This document shows, piece after piece, positions 16,297-25,739 of a stretch of 64,000 bases of DNA. This stretch comes from Bosea sp. 124. Lineage in GTDB: Bacteria; Pseudomonadota; Alphaproteobacteria; Rhizobiales; Beijerinckiaceae. Numbering within the stretch: the first letter of the stretch is position 1; the number at the start of each line of letters is the position of its first letter. Both the position numbers and the translations under genes were made by a program. The notes below the pieces were generated by a model that was given only the letters and a program-made list of their open reading frames with translations, was not told the DNA's origin and did no database searches. Location of the stretch: positions 5,163,001 through 5,227,000 of the forward strand of contig NZ_PZZM01000001.1 of the NCBI RefSeq assembly GCF_003046175.1, in the 5' to 3' direction.

Positions 16297-17811
16297 TCAG
16301 ATGACGGTGCGCGCTGCGCTGCGCCCGCGCAAGTACTGGGCGATGCGCCCGATCACCGGCAGCACCAGCAGCGCGACGCCGATCGCCATCAGTGTCGAGA
16401 CCAGCGGGTTCGACCAGAAGATCGAAAGCGAGCCCTGGCTGAAGATCATCGACTGGCGGAAGGCGTCCTCGGCCTTGTCGCCGATGACCATGGCAAGCAC
16501 CAGCGGCGCGATCGGATAATCGAGCTTCTTGAAGACGTAGCCGACGAGGCCGAAGATCAGCGCCAGCCAGATGTCGAACTCCTTGCTCGCGGCGGTGAAC
16601 GCCCCGATGAAGCAGATCACCACGATCACGGGCCCGATGATCGAGAACGGAATCCGCAGGATCGAGGCGAAGAGCGGCACCGTCGCCAGCACGACCACGA
16701 CCGCGACGACGTTGCCGAGATACATCGAGGCGATCAGGCCCCAGACGAAGTCCGGCCGGTCGGTGAACAGCGTCGGCCCGGGGTTCAGGCCCCAGATCAT
16801 CAGCCCGCCCATCATCACCGCAGCGGTCGCAGAGCCCGGGATGCCCAGCGCCAGCATCGGCAGCATTGCGGCGGAGCCCGCGGCATGGTCGGCGGTCTCG
16901 GGCGCGATCACGCCCTCGGGCTCGCCCTTGCCGAACTTGGCCGGGTTACGCGAGGTGCGCTTGGCCATGGCGTAGCTCATGAAGGACGCCGCCGTCGGCC
17001 CGCCCGGCGTGATGCCCATCCAGATGCCGATCGCGCTGGAGCGCAGCAAGGCGAGCCAGTAGCGCGGCAGCTTCGCCGCCGTCAGCACCACGTCGCGGAT
17101 ACGAACCTTGGCGGCGACGCCCTCGAATTTGAGCCCCTCCTCCATCGTCAGCAACAATTCGCCGATGCCGAACAACCCGATCACGGCGATCAGGAACGAG
17201 ACGCCGGCGAGCAGCACGTCGAACTCATAGGTCAGGCGGACATTGCCCGAGACCGAGTCCATGCCGATCGAGGCGAGGGTGAAGCCGATGCCCATCGAGA
17301 CGATCGTCTTCAGAGGCGAGGCGCCGCCAAGCCCGATGAAGCTGGCGAAGGTCATGAAATAGACCGCGAAATATTCAGGTGAGGAGAAGCGCAGCGCGAA
17401 TTTCGCGACCCAGCCCGAAAGCAGCGTGATCAGGATGACTCCCGCCAGCGCGCCGAAACCCGCCGAGAGGAAGGCGAAGGAGAGCGCCTCGGTGGCGCGC
17501 CCCTGCTTCGCCATCGGGTGGCCGTCGAAGGTCGTCGCGACCGATGAGGGCTCGCCGGGAATGTTGAACAGGATCGAGGTCGTCGAGCCGCCAAAGAGCG
17601 CCCCCCAGTAGAGCGAGGTCAGCAGGATGATGGCCGAAACCGGGTCCATGCTGAAAGTCAGCGGTAGCAAAAGTGAAACGCCGTTGGGGGCTCCCAGCCC
17701 CGGCAGCACGCCGACGAGCACTCCCAACAGCACGCCCGCCATCATCAGGAGGATGTGATGCGTGGTCAGCGCGACCGAAAAGCCGTGCATCAGATTGGCG
17801 ATGTTATCCAT
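16297..17811 (-). CDS. tctA: Tripartite tricarboxylate transporter, large permease TctA
   Basis: This is a 504-residue polytopic membrane protein with the family hallmarks GVLPGLGAPNG near the N-terminus, SLYWGALFGGSTTSILFNIPGEPSS around residue 70-90, and the repeated ITPGGPTAASFMSYA region later. Size and about twelve hydrophobic segments are normal for TctA. It forms the main channel of a secondary, ion-driven importer with TctB (upstream, 32 bases away) and the binding protein TctC. The ligand is presumably a carboxylate metabolised by the flanking PdxA-like and DapA-like enzymes. Confidence 0.95.
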   Translation of the reverse strand: MDNIANLMHGFSVALTTHHILLMMAGVLLGVLVGVLPGLGAPNGVSLLLPLTFSMDPVSAIILLTSLYWGALFGGSTTSILFNIPGEPSSVATTFDGHPMAKQGRATEALSFAFLSAGFGALAGVILITLLSGWVAKFALRFSSPEYFAVYFMTFASFIGLGGASPLKTIVSMGIGFTLASIGMDSVSGNVRLTYEFDVLLAGVSFLIAVIGLFGIGELLLTMEEGLKFEGVAAKVRIRDVVLTAAKLPRYWLALLRSSAIGIWMGITPGGPTAASFMSYAMAKRTSRNPAKFGKGEPEGVIAPETADHAAGSAAMLPMLALGIPGSATAAVMMGGLMIWGLNPGPTLFTDRPDFVWGLIASMYLGNVVAVVVVLATVPLFASILRIPFSIIGPVIVVICFIGAFTAASKEFDIWLALIFGLVGYVFKKLDYPIAPLVLAMVIGDKAEDAFRQSMIFSQGSLSIFWSNPLVSTLMAIGVALLVLPVIGRIAQYLRGRSAARTVI

Positions 17812-17843
17812 GGCTCACGGCACCGATTGTCGTTGCAGGCCGG

Positions 17844-18332
17844 TCACAGGCCGAGCAGAGGCTCGAGCGGCCCCTTGAGCAGGCTGATCTGGAAGAATTT
17901 CTCGAGCGCGAGATAGAAGAAGGCTGCCGTCCCGAACGCCGTCACCAGCGTGCCCAGCCAGCCGTAATGGCCCTGAAAACGCATCGTGAAGACGAGATAG
18001 AGGATCGTCGCGACATACATGCCGAGCGTGGCGCTGAGCACCACGAAGGCGATGAGCGGCAGCAGGAAGGACAGCACCCGCCTGCCACGCTCGCGATCGA
18101 GAAACTCCTCAGCCAGCCACTCGGCACCGGCGAAGCGCCTTGCCGCCGTGAAGACCAGCGTGCCCAGGCTCGCCAGCGCGACCAGCCCGCCCGTGTAGAA
18201 CGGAAACGCGCCGGGCTGCGGGCCCGACGAATCCCAGCCGATGCCGAATTCAAGCGCGCCCTTGACGATGACGAGGCCGAAAACCAGCGTCGCCAGCGCG
18301 GTTGCGATCTCGGCCCAGAAGCGGGTGATCAT
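17844..18332 (-). CDS. tctB: Tripartite tricarboxylate transporter, small permease TctB
   Basis: This is a small membrane protein of 162 residues with about four transmembrane segments. It contains the typical long hydrophilic loop after the first two helices and ends with GHYGWLGTLVTAFGTAAFFYLALEKFFQ-type sequence. The start is the ATG at 18332 (MITRFWAEI); a longer frame back to 18389 lies in the palindromic repeat and is unlikely. It pairs with TctA. Confidence 0.88.
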   Translation of the reverse strand: MITRFWAEIATALATLVFGLVIVKGALEFGIGWDSSGPQPGAFPFYTGGLVALASLGTLVFTAARRFAGAEWLAEEFLDRERGRRVLSFLLPLIAFVVLSATLGMYVATILYLVFTMRFQGHYGWLGTLVTAFGTAAFFYLALEKFFQISLLKGPLEPLLGL

Positions 18333-18362
18333 GGCAGAACATCCTTGGCGCGGGTGCAGAGG

Positions 18363-18457
18363 CGTCATGGTCGGGTTTGACCCGGCCATCTGGAAAACCA
18401 GTGCCTTGCGGGTCCGGAAATTCCCGGGTCGACGCTGCGCGCCGCCCGGGAATGACG
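18363..18457. repeat. Palindromic interspersed repeat between tctC and tctB
   Basis: This 95-base element is bounded by CGTCAT and ATGACG, which are mutually inverted. It contains two hairpins: ATGGTCGGGT/ACCCGGCCAT (18367-18389, one mismatch, 3-base loop) and ATTCCCGGG/CCCGGGAAT (18420-18453, perfect arms, 16-base loop). The pattern of a TCCCGGG-rich stem plus a GGCCGGGTCAAACCCGACC-type stem is what I know as a common dispersed repeat in Bradyrhizobium/Bosea-like genomes. Its place directly after the binding-protein gene could let it stabilise the upstream mRNA, giving more TctC than TctAB. Confidence 0.75.
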
Positions 18458-18467
18458 TCTGGTCGCC

Positions 18468-19463
18468 TTACTTCGCGACCCAGCCCTCGGCCTCGAAGAC
18501 CTTCTTGTTCGCGGCATCGTCCTTGGCGACGAAGTCCGCCAGTTCCTTGCCCTTCATGAACTTGCCGGTCTGCGCGGTGCGGGCGACGAATTCCTGCCAT
18601 TCCGGCGTCTTGGAGACCTTCTCCAGCACGTCGGCGTAGAAGGCGACGGCATCGGCCGGGACCTCGGCCGGCAGCCAGACCGTGCGCGGCATCTGGAAGG
18701 TTTCGAGCGGCAGGCCGGCCTCCTTGCAGGTCGGGATGTCGCCCCAGCCCTTACCCTCGAACACCGGATCGCTCTTGGCGAGACGCACCGGCGAGAAGAC
18801 GCAGAGCGGCTTGACCTGACCGGCCTTCCACTGGCCGATATTCTCGTTGGGGTTGTTGACGTTGGAGTCGATATGGCCGCCGGCGAGCTGCACGGCGGCC
18901 GCGCTGCCGCCCTGGAACGGCACGTAGATCCACTTCACGCCTGCCGCGTCTTGGATCATCGAGGTCAACGTCTGGTCGGTGTCCTTCGACTGGCTGCCGC
19001 CCATCTTGAACCCCATCGGCTTGGCCTTGACGGCCTCGAGATAGGTCTTCGCGTCCGCATAGGGCGCATCGCCCTTGACCCAGAGCAGGAACTCGTCGAG
19101 CGCCAGCCCCGCCACCGGGGTCAGGTCGCTGAACTTGTAGCCGAGCTTGGCGACGTAGGGCAGCAGATAGGCGTTGTTGGTGCCGAAGATGACGCGGTTG
19201 GGGTCGCCCTTGGCGCCCTTGCCGTAGACATAGCCTTCCGCGCCCGAGCCGCCGCCCTTGTTCACCACGACGATCGGCTGATCGATCAGCTTGTGCTTGC
19301 TGATGATCGACTGGATCATGCGGGCGAAGTTATCGGTGCCGCCGCCGGCGCCCGAGGTGACGACGAACTCGATCGGCTTGGTCGGCTGCCAGGCCTGCGC
19401 TGCGCCAGCGACGCCGATGGCGAGCGTGCCGGCGAGCGCTGCTGTGATGCTGATGGTCTTCAT
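18468..19463 (-). CDS. tctC: Tripartite tricarboxylate transporter substrate-binding protein TctC
   Basis: This is a 331-residue periplasmic receptor of the Bug/TctC family. A Sec signal peptide (MKTISITAALAGTLAIGVAG-type, ending in AQA) precedes WQPTKPIEFVVTSGAGGGTDNFAR, which resembles the family start with its GGGTD ligand loop. The start is the ATG at 19463 with a GGGAGAA ribosome site; the longer frame runs into the PdxA-like gene. It captures the ligand for TctAB in the same operon. Confidence 0.92.
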   Translation of the reverse strand: MKTISITAALAGTLAIGVAGAAQAWQPTKPIEFVVTSGAGGGTDNFARMIQSIISKHKLIDQPIVVVNKGGGSGAEGYVYGKGAKGDPNRVIFGTNNAYLLPYVAKLGYKFSDLTPVAGLALDEFLLWVKGDAPYADAKTYLEAVKAKPMGFKMGGSQSKDTDQTLTSMIQDAAGVKWIYVPFQGGSAAAVQLAGGHIDSNVNNPNENIGQWKAGQVKPLCVFSPVRLAKSDPVFEGKGWGDIPTCKEAGLPLETFQMPRTVWLPAEVPADAVAFYADVLEKVSKTPEWQEFVARTAQTGKFMKGKELADFVAKDDAANKKVFEAEGWVAK

Positions 19464-19536
19464 GCGGTTTCTCCCTGGATGATCGATTGTTGGCGACCGC
19501 TCTTGAGCGGCGGTCTTTTGAAAGGGATGATCGGCG

Positions 19537-20571
19537 TCAGGCGGCGGCTTTCGCCCTCGCCTTGCCGTCCCGAGCCATCTTGATGGCGAGCGCGAGCGCG
19601 GCCCGGGTCGCGCCCAGATTGGCGATGCCCTTGCCGGCGATCTCATAGGCCGTGCCATGGGCGGGCGTGCAGATCGGGAACGGGAAGCCGCCAATCAGCG
19701 TGACACCGCTGTCGAAGCCGATCAGCTTCATCGCGATCTGGCCCTGGTCATGATACATCGTCAAGACGGCGTCGAAATCGCCGTTCCGGGCGCGCAGGAA
19801 CACCGTATCGGACGGGAACGGCCCCTCGACGGTGAAGCCCTTGGCCTTCGCGGCCTTGACCGCCGGCTCGATGGTCTCGATCTCGTCGCGCCCGAAATTG
19901 CCGCCGTCGCCGGCATGGGGATTGATACCCGCGACCGCGATGCGCGGCGGGTCGAACCCGGCGAGGCGCAGATTGGCGTCGGCCAGCGTCAGGGCGCGCA
20001 GGATGCGCTCCTGCGTGATGTTGGCGGCGACCTCGGAGAGCGGGATATGCGAGGTCACCCGCGCATTCCAGAGCTTGTCGAGGATGTTGAACTCGCTGGC
20101 CGCCCCCTCGAAGCCGATCGCATCGCGCACGAAGCGGATCTCGTCATCATAGCCGGGATAGGCGAAGCGCATCGCCGCCTTGTTGAAGGGCGTGAAGAAG
20201 ACCGCATCGGCCTGGCCGGCGGCTGCAAACTGCAAGGCGCGGCGGAAATTTCCGGTCGCGGCCTTGCCGCCAGCGAGCGTCGCCTTGCCGCGCTGCAGAT
20301 CGGCGGGGTCGTGGTTGGCGAGGTCGACGAAGACGGGCTGGTCGCCAAACGGCAGGGCATCGCCATCGCGGACGACTCGAACCTGCGGGTCGACGCCGCT
20401 ATCCTTGATGCCGAGCTCCAGCAGCCGCGCATCGCCGAAGACGACGAAGCGCGCAGCCGAGCGCAGATCGGGTTCGGCCAGGATGCGCGCGGTCAACTCC
20501 GGGCTGATGCCCGAGGGATCGCCCATGGCAACGGCAATCACCGGCAGTCCACCCTCAGTCCGCTCGTCCAT
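19537..20571 (-). CDS. PdxA-family 4-phospho-hydroxy-threonine/erythronate dehydrogenase-like protein
   Basis: This is a 344-residue metal-dependent dehydrogenase. It opens with AVAMGDPSGISPELTARI and keeps all three metal-binding histidines: H175 (TSHIPLSE), H219 (NPHAGDGG) and H274 (YHDQGQ). The context is catabolic (TTT importer, DapA-like enzyme, divergent SAF-domain dehydrogenase) and not vitamin B6 synthesis. It is therefore more likely a PdxA2-type enzyme acting on a phosphorylated four-carbon or similar sugar acid. No DUF1537-type kinase, the usual partner of PdxA2, is in view. It is the first gene of the leftward operon. Confidence 0.9.
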   Translation of the reverse strand: MDERTEGGLPVIAVAMGDPSGISPELTARILAEPDLRSAARFVVFGDARLLELGIKDSGVDPQVRVVRDGDALPFGDQPVFVDLANHDPADLQRGKATLAGGKAATGNFRRALQFAAAGQADAVFFTPFNKAAMRFAYPGYDDEIRFVRDAIGFEGAASEFNILDKLWNARVTSHIPLSEVAANITQERILRALTLADANLRLAGFDPPRIAVAGINPHAGDGGNFGRDEIETIEPAVKAAKAKGFTVEGPFPSDTVFLRARNGDFDAVLTMYHDQGQIAMKLIGFDSGVTLIGGFPFPICTPAHGTAYEIAGKGIANLGATRAALALAIKMARDGKARAKAAA

Positions 20572-20643
20572 TGCCCTGCTCCGCTTGCTGCCCAGAGTTC
20601 TTGCAAGGCCTTCTGGCTACCACAGGGCTCGAAGCCTCACAAG

Positions 20644-20661
20644 TATGCTGTATGCAGCATA
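20644..20661. promoter_or_regulatory. Palindromic operator in the divergent promoter (likely for the local GntR regulator)
   Basis: TATGCTG-TATG-CAGCATA is a perfect 7-4-7 inverted repeat, 73 bases from the PdxA-like start codon and 71 bases from the SAF-domain dehydrogenase start. It lies midway between the divergent genes, where one dimer could control both directions. FadR-type GntR dimers use short palindromes of this size, and such a gene (22197-22862) ends the rightward unit. Confidence 0.65.
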
Positions 20662-20731
20662 ACCGGAGTGGTATAGGCCTGTGGCAAGGCGCGCAGTCGC
20701 CGCAGCATCAAAGACGCCTTTGGAGGGAACG

Positions 20732-22123
20732 ATGAATTTTCACGCGCACTACGCGGGCATCACGCAGGCGATCGAGACCTGCCTAGTCGGCAGCGGCGGT
20801 TTCGGCCGCAGCTATCTCGCCCAGGCCCGGAAGATCCCGCTGGTCAATGCCCGCATCGCCGTCGACATCACCGCCGATGCGGCTGGACGCGCCTTCGCGG
20901 CGGCGGGATTCGCACAGGCCGAGATCGCGCTGTGCGAGACCCCCGAACAGGCGCAGGCGGCCTGGGATGCCGGTCGATGCGTCGCGGCGGGCCGGCTGGA
21001 GACCGTCATCGCCCTGCCCTTCGAGCTTCTCGCCGAGGCCACCGGCAGCCCGGAAGCCGCAACGCGGCACGCCTTGATGGCGATCGAGGCCGGCAGGCAT
21101 GTCGCGCTCGTCTCGAAGGAGGCCGACAGCGTCGTCGGCCCGGGCCTCGCCCGGCTCGCCCGCGACAAGGGCGTCGTGGTCACCCCCGTCGATGGCGACC
21201 AGCCCAGCCTGCTGATCGCGCTCGCGAGCTGGGCCGAGGTGCTCGGCCTCGAGATCATCGCTGCCGGCAAGTCCAGCGAATACGACTTCGTCTTCGACCC
21301 TGCGACGGGATCTGTCACCTGCAACGGCGTCGCCAGGGTCTTGCCCGAACTGCGCGAGCACTGGCTCGGTGGCGAACCGTCGGCCGTCGTCCGCACCGCC
21401 GCCGAGCGCGCGCGCATCCTAGGCCAGGCCTTTCCACTGCGCGCCGTGCCGGATCTCTGCGAGATGACGCTGGTCGCCAATGCGCTCGACCTGTCGGCCG
21501 ATGCGGCCGGTTTCCACGCGCCGCCGGCCCGCATCCCGGAGCTGGCGGACCTGTTCGCCGGCACGAGCGATGGCGGGCTGGTCTCCGGCACGCGGCGGAT
21601 CGACGTGTTCCACCATCTGCGCCTGGCCGAGGAAGCCAGCTTCGCGGGCGGGGTCTTCATCGTCGTGGCCTGCGACAATGCCGAAACCTGGGACATGCTG
21701 GCCGGCAAGGGCCATGTCGTCGGCCATGACGGCAAGACCGCGATGATCTATCTGCCGCGCCATCTGCTCGGCGTCGAGGTCGCGACCTCGATCCTCGATG
21801 CCGTCGGGCTCGGCCGCTCCGGCTATGGCGAGGATTATCGCCCGCGGCAGGATCTCGTCGCGGTCGCGCAGCGCGATCTGGCCGCCGGCACGGTCCTGAC
21901 GATGGGCGGCCATCATCACAGCATCGCCGATGTCGGCGCCGAGGTCCGGCCGGCCGCCGCCCTGGCAGAGGACCGCGCCGCGCCGTTCTATCTCGTCGCG
22001 GATCGACGGCTTGTGCGCCCCGTCAGGGCGGGCGACGCGATTCGCCTCGGCGATGTCGAGATCGCCGCCGATTCCGACCTGCTGGCGATGCGTCGCCGGC
22101 AGGACGCGCTGTTTGCGGCCTGA
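20732..22123 (+). CDS. NAD(P)-dependent dehydrogenase with C-terminal SAF domain (COG4091-type, homoserine dehydrogenase-like)
   Basis: This 463-residue protein has an N-terminal Rossmann domain (CLVGSGGFGRSYLAQARKIP, glycine loop at 20-25), a central domain with GKSSEYDFVFDP and a C-terminal SAF-like region (RQDLVAVAQRDLAAGTVLT to the end). COG4091 proteins are annotated as predicted homoserine dehydrogenases but usually sit in sugar-acid or polyol loci. The ATG at 20732 has a strong GGAGGG site and is preferred over a start at 20681. It is divergent from the PdxA-TctCBA-DapA operon across a palindromic operator, so it likely acts in the same pathway. Confidence 0.85.
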   Translation: MNFHAHYAGITQAIETCLVGSGGFGRSYLAQARKIPLVNARIAVDITADAAGRAFAAAGFAQAEIALCETPEQAQAAWDAGRCVAAGRLETVIALPFELLAEATGSPEAATRHALMAIEAGRHVALVSKEADSVVGPGLARLARDKGVVVTPVDGDQPSLLIALASWAEVLGLEIIAAGKSSEYDFVFDPATGSVTCNGVARVLPELREHWLGGEPSAVVRTAAERARILGQAFPLRAVPDLCEMTLVANALDLSADAAGFHAPPARIPELADLFAGTSDGGLVSGTRRIDVFHHLRLAEEASFAGGVFIVVACDNAETWDMLAGKGHVVGHDGKTAMIYLPRHLLGVEVATSILDAVGLGRSGYGEDYRPRQDLVAVAQRDLAAGTVLTMGGHHHSIADVGAEVRPAAALAEDRAAPFYLVADRRLVRPVRAGDAIRLGDVEIAADSDLLAMRRRQDALFAA

Positions 22124-22196
22124 AGAACGCATCCGGTTTGACAGCGCCGGGTCGGCATGCCGTAACCGGCGCCAAGACAGGACGGGTGGAACAGCG

Positions 22197-22862
22197 ATGA
22201 GCGAGCCTGCGATCGACTATCCCCGAATCACGCGCCGGACCCTCCATGACGAGGTTCTGGAGCGTCTGCGCGACATGATCATCGAGGGCCGGCTCGCTCC
22301 CGGCCAGCGCATCAACGAGGGCGTCGTCGGCGCGCAGCTCGGCGTCTCGCGCACGCCGCTGCGCGAGGCGATCAAGACGCTCGCCAGCGAAGGGCTGGTC
22401 GAGATCCTGCCCGCGAAAGGCGCGATCGTGCGCCGCTTCTCCGCGCGCGATCTCGCCGACATCCTGGAGGTTCTCAAGACGCTCGAGCAGCTCGGCGGCC
22501 GCATCACCTGCGAAGAAGCGAGCGACGCGGCGATCGAGGCGATCCATGCCCTGCACCAGCAGATGCTCGCGCTCTACGAGACGCGCAACCGGCTGGAGTA
22601 TTTCAAGCTCAACCAGGCCATCCACAGCGCCATCGTCGCCGCCTCCGGCAATGCGGCGCTGATGGAGATGCACGCGACCCTGCAATCGCGGATCAAACGG
22701 CTACGCTTCGTCGGCAATGAAGGGCCAGTGAAATGGGCTGGCGCCGTCGCCGAGCACGAGGAGATGATGGCGGCGCTGCTGAAGCGCGATGCGGCGGAAC
22801 TCAGCCGCATCATCGGCGTCCATATGGACTCGACCCTGCTGCGGGTCCGCGAGGTGCTGTGA
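22197..22862 (+). CDS. GntR/FadR-family transcriptional regulator (FCD domain)
   Basis: This is a 221-residue regulator. The winged helix is LHDEVLERLRDMIIEGRLAPGQRINEG ... LGVSRTPLREAIKTLASEGLVEILPAKGAIVR, followed by an FCD effector domain with the FKLNQAIHSAIVAASGN metal/ligand region. The start is the ATG at 22197. It follows the SAF-domain dehydrogenase by 73 bases on the same strand and probably controls the divergent promoter at 20572-20731 through the palindrome at 20644-20661. Confidence 0.92.
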   Translation: MSEPAIDYPRITRRTLHDEVLERLRDMIIEGRLAPGQRINEGVVGAQLGVSRTPLREAIKTLASEGLVEILPAKGAIVRRFSARDLADILEVLKTLEQLGGRITCEEASDAAIEAIHALHQQMLALYETRNRLEYFKLNQAIHSAIVAASGNAALMEMHATLQSRIKRLRFVGNEGPVKWAGAVAEHEEMMAALLKRDAAELSRIIGVHMDSTLLRVREVL

Positions 22863-22904
22863 GCGCATTCCGGCCCGGTGCGGCTGGGCCGGAACAGCCG
22901 CGCG

Positions 22905-23117
22905 TCAGCGTTCCGAAGGCTGCTCCGCCATCGCCTTCTCGAGGCGGCCGACCGTTTCGTCCAGGCTCTCGGCAACGCCGAGCATGAAATCCTTGCCGAA
23001 GGCGATGATCGTGTCCGGAGGCTCGCCCTTGTAGGTATAGACCACGCTGACCAGCGCGGGGTTGACGTAGACGGGCTTGCCGTCGGCGGGCGAGGTGAAC
23101 TGACAGAGCTTGGGCAT
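22905..23117 (-). CDS. Small conserved hypothetical protein (70 aa)
   Basis: A 70-residue protein starts MPKLCQFTSPADGKPVYVNPALVSVVYTYKG and ends in a charged helix (ESLDETVGRLEKAMAEQPSER). The strand-like opening with a 'VYVNP..V' motif looks like a small beta-rich domain. I do not recognise a named family. It is convergent with the GntR gene and divergent from phosphoketolase, and its promoter would lie at 23118-23308. Confidence 0.65.
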   Translation of the reverse strand: MPKLCQFTSPADGKPVYVNPALVSVVYTYKGEPPDTIIAFGKDFMLGVAESLDETVGRLEKAMAEQPSER

Positions 23118-23308
23118 GGGCGCTCTCGCGAATCGATCCGGGGCGGGAGCTATACGACGGCGCGGCCGGATATCCGAGGTCCGACGCCGAGCCGTACTCC
23201 GGCAGCGCGCGGTTTCCCACGGCGAGATTCGGGATCGATTGAGCTGGATCAGGGCGCGCGCCCGCACGGCATGGTCCCCTGCGTCCCAAACCGCAACGAG
23301 GACAAGCC

Positions 23309-25720
23309 ATGAGCGCTGCTCCGCAGAGTCATCCGCAGCTGAACCCTGCCCCGCTGAACCCTGCCGACTTGTCGCTGATCCAGCGCTACTGGAGCGCGGC
23401 GAACTATCTCTCCGTCGGGCAGATCTATCTGCTCGACAATCCGCTGCTGCGCGAGCCGCTCAGGCCCGAGCACGTCAAGCCCCGGCTGCTCGGCCATTGG
23501 GGCACGACACCCGGCCTGAACTTCATCTATGCGCATCTGAACCGGGTGATCGCGGCGCGCGAGCTCGACATGATCTATGTCTGCGGCCCCGGCCATGGCG
23601 GGCCCGGCATGGTCGCCAACACCTATCTCGAAGGCTCCTACAGCGAGACCTATCCCGATATCGGCCGGGATGCGGACGGGCTGCGCCGGCTCTTCCGTCA
23701 GTTCTCGTTTCCAGGCGGCATTCCGAGCCATGCGGCGCCCGAGACCCCGGGCTCGATCCATGAAGGCGGCGAACTCGGTTATGCGCTGGTCCATGCCTTC
23801 GGCGCGGCGCTCGACAATCCGGAGCTGATCGTCGCCTGCGTCGTCGGCGATGGCGAGGCCGAGACCGGGCCGCTCGCCGCCGCCTGGCATTCGAGCAAAT
23901 TCCTCAATCCCGTCCATGACGGCGCCGTCCTGCCGATCCTGCACCTCAACGGCTACAAGATCGCCAACCCGACGATCCTGGCGCGGATGGACCCGGAGGA
24001 ACTGCGCAGCCTGCTCGTCGGCTATGGCTACGAGCCCTTTTTCGTCGAGGGCAACGAACCGGAGTTCATGCACCAGCTCATGGCCGGCACGCTGGACACG
24101 GTTCTCGACCGCATCCGCGACATCCAAGCGAATGCGCGCGCGGCGGGGCGCGTCGAGGTACGGCCGCGCTGGCCGATGATCGTGCTGCGCAGCCCCAAGG
24201 GCTGGACCGGCCCGAAAACCGTCGACGGCAGGAAGGTCGAGGATTTCTGGCGCTCGCATCAGGTGCCGATCGCCAATGCGCGCGGCGATGCCGCCCATCT
24301 CGCGCTGCTCGAGGCATGGCTGCGCAGCTACGGGCCCGAGACCCTGTTCGATGGCGAGGGCCGGCTGCGGCCGGAGCTCCAGGCGCTGGCGCCGTCCGGC
24401 GAGCGCCGCATGGGCGCCAACCCGCATGCCAATGGCGGGCTGCTCAGGAGCGCGCTGAAGCTGCCGGATCATCGCCAGTACGGCATCGCCCTGTCCGGCC
24501 CCGGCACTGTCAGCGCCGAGGCGACGCGGGCGATGGGCGCCTTCCTGAAGGATGTCGTGCGGCTCAACGCGCCGGCCCGCAATTTCCGCATCATGGGGCC
24601 CGACGAGACGGCCTCGAACCGGCTCGACGCCGTGTTCGACGTGACCGAGCGCGTCTGGATGGAGCGGATCGAGCCCGAAGACGTCCATCTCGCGCAGGAG
24701 GGGCGGGTCATGGAGGTGTTGAGCGAGCATCTCTGCCAGGGCTGGCTCGAAGGCTATCTACTGACCGGCCGCCACGGCCTATTTTCCTGCTACGAGGCCT
24801 TCATCCACATCGTCGATTCGATGGTGAACCAGCACGCCAAATGGCTGAAGGTCTCGCGTGGAATTCCGTGGCGCCGGCCGATCGCCTCGCTGAACTATCT
24901 CCTGACCTCGCATGTCTGGCAGCAGGACCATAACGGCTTCAGCCATCAGGATCCGGGCTTCCTCGATCTGATCGCCAACAAGAAGGCCGACATCGCGCGG
25001 ATCTACCTGCCGCCGGATGCCAACACCCTGCTCTGGGTCACCGACCATTGTCTGCGGACCTATGACCGCATCAACGTCATCGTCGCGGGCAAGGCTCCGG
25101 CGCCGCAATGGCTCGGCGTCGAGGACGCCGCGATCCATGGCGCCGCCGGCATCGGCATCTGGGAATGGGCCGGCAACGAAAGCCCAGGCTCGGAGCCGGA
25201 CGTCGTCATGGCCTGCGCCGGCGACGTCCCGACGATCGAGACGCTCGCCGCCGCCGCCCTGCTGCACGAGGCGCTGCCGCAGCTCACCATCCGCGTCGTC
25301 AACGTGGTCGACCTGATGACGCTGCAGAGCCGGGCGCAGCACCCCCACGGGTTGAACGACCGCGATTTCGACGCCCTGTTCACGCTGGACCGGCCGGTGA
25401 TCTTCGCCTTTCACGGCTATCCGCAATTGATCCACCGGCTGACCTACAACCGGGCCAACCATGGCGGGCTGCATGTCCATGGCTATCAGGAGGAAGGCAC
25501 CACCACGACGCCCTTCGACATGCTGGTGATGAACGAGCTCGACCGCTTCCATCTCGCCATCGCGGCGATAGACCGGCTCGCCGGCCTCGGCTCCGATGCC
25601 GCGCGCGCGCGGCAGCGCTTCCGCGACCGGCTGATCGCGCATGAAGCCCATATCCGCGAACACGGCGAGGACATGCCGGAAATCCGGGAGTGGCGCTGGC
25701 CCCATGCCGGGGCGGCGTGA
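23309..25720 (+). CDS. xfp: Xylulose-5-phosphate/fructose-6-phosphate phosphoketolase
   Basis: This ThDP-dependent enzyme (803 residues, normal for the family) splits xylulose-5-P or fructose-6-P with phosphate to acetyl-phosphate plus an aldose phosphate. It opens [21 protein letters not shown] and carries [27 protein letters not shown] and the ThDP motif [16 protein letters not shown] (about residues 181-196). Later family motifs [10 protein letters not shown] and FQ-type active-site segments ([14 protein letters not shown]) are intact. The ATG at 23309 has AGGA upstream. It appears monocistronic; acetate kinase or Pta, the usual partners for acetyl-P, are not in the window. Confidence 0.97.
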   Translation: MSAAPQSHPQLNPAPLNPADLSLIQRYWSAANYLSVGQIYLLDNPLLREPLRPEHVKPRLLGHWGTTPGLNFIYAHLNRVIAARELDMIYVCGPGHGGPGMVANTYLEGSYSETYPDIGRDADGLRRLFRQFSFPGGIPSHAAPETPGSIHEGGELGYALVHAFGAALDNPELIVACVVGDGEAETGPLAAAWHSSKFLNPVHDGAVLPILHLNGYKIANPTILARMDPEELRSLLVGYGYEPFFVEGNEPEFMHQLMAGTLDTVLDRIRDIQANARAAGRVEVRPRWPMIVLRSPKGWTGPKTVDGRKVEDFWRSHQVPIANARGDAAHLALLEAWLRSYGPETLFDGEGRLRPELQALAPSGERRMGANPHANGGLLRSALKLPDHRQYGIALSGPGTVSAEATRAMGAFLKDVVRLNAPARNFRIMGPDETASNRLDAVFDVTERVWMERIEPEDVHLAQEGRVMEVLSEHLCQGWLEGYLLTGRHGLFSCYEAFIHIVDSMVNQHAKWLKVSRGIPWRRPIASLNYLLTSHVWQQDHNGFSHQDPGFLDLIANKKADIARIYLPPDANTLLWVTDHCLRTYDRINVIVAGKAPAPQWLGVEDAAIHGAAGIGIWEWAGNESPGSEPDVVMACAGDVPTIETLAAAALLHEALPQLTIRVVNVVDLMTLQSRAQHPHGLNDRDFDALFTLDRPVIFAFHGYPQLIHRLTYNRANHGGLHVHGYQEEGTTTTPFDMLVMNELDRFHLAIAAIDRLAGLGSDAARARQRFRDRLIAHEAHIREHGEDMPEIREWRWPHAGAA

Positions 25721-25739
25721 GCTCGCCGCAGACGCGGGA

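Noticed and set aside
16261..17382. 373-codon plus-strand frame opposite tctA
   Set aside because: Low-complexity Asp/Arg/His composition and antisense to a clear TctA.
19498..19511. CCGCTC-TT-GAGCGG hairpin between the PdxA-like gene and tctC, followed by TTTT on the plus strand
   Set aside because: Both flanking genes are transcribed on the minus strand, where no T-run follows; the loop is too short.
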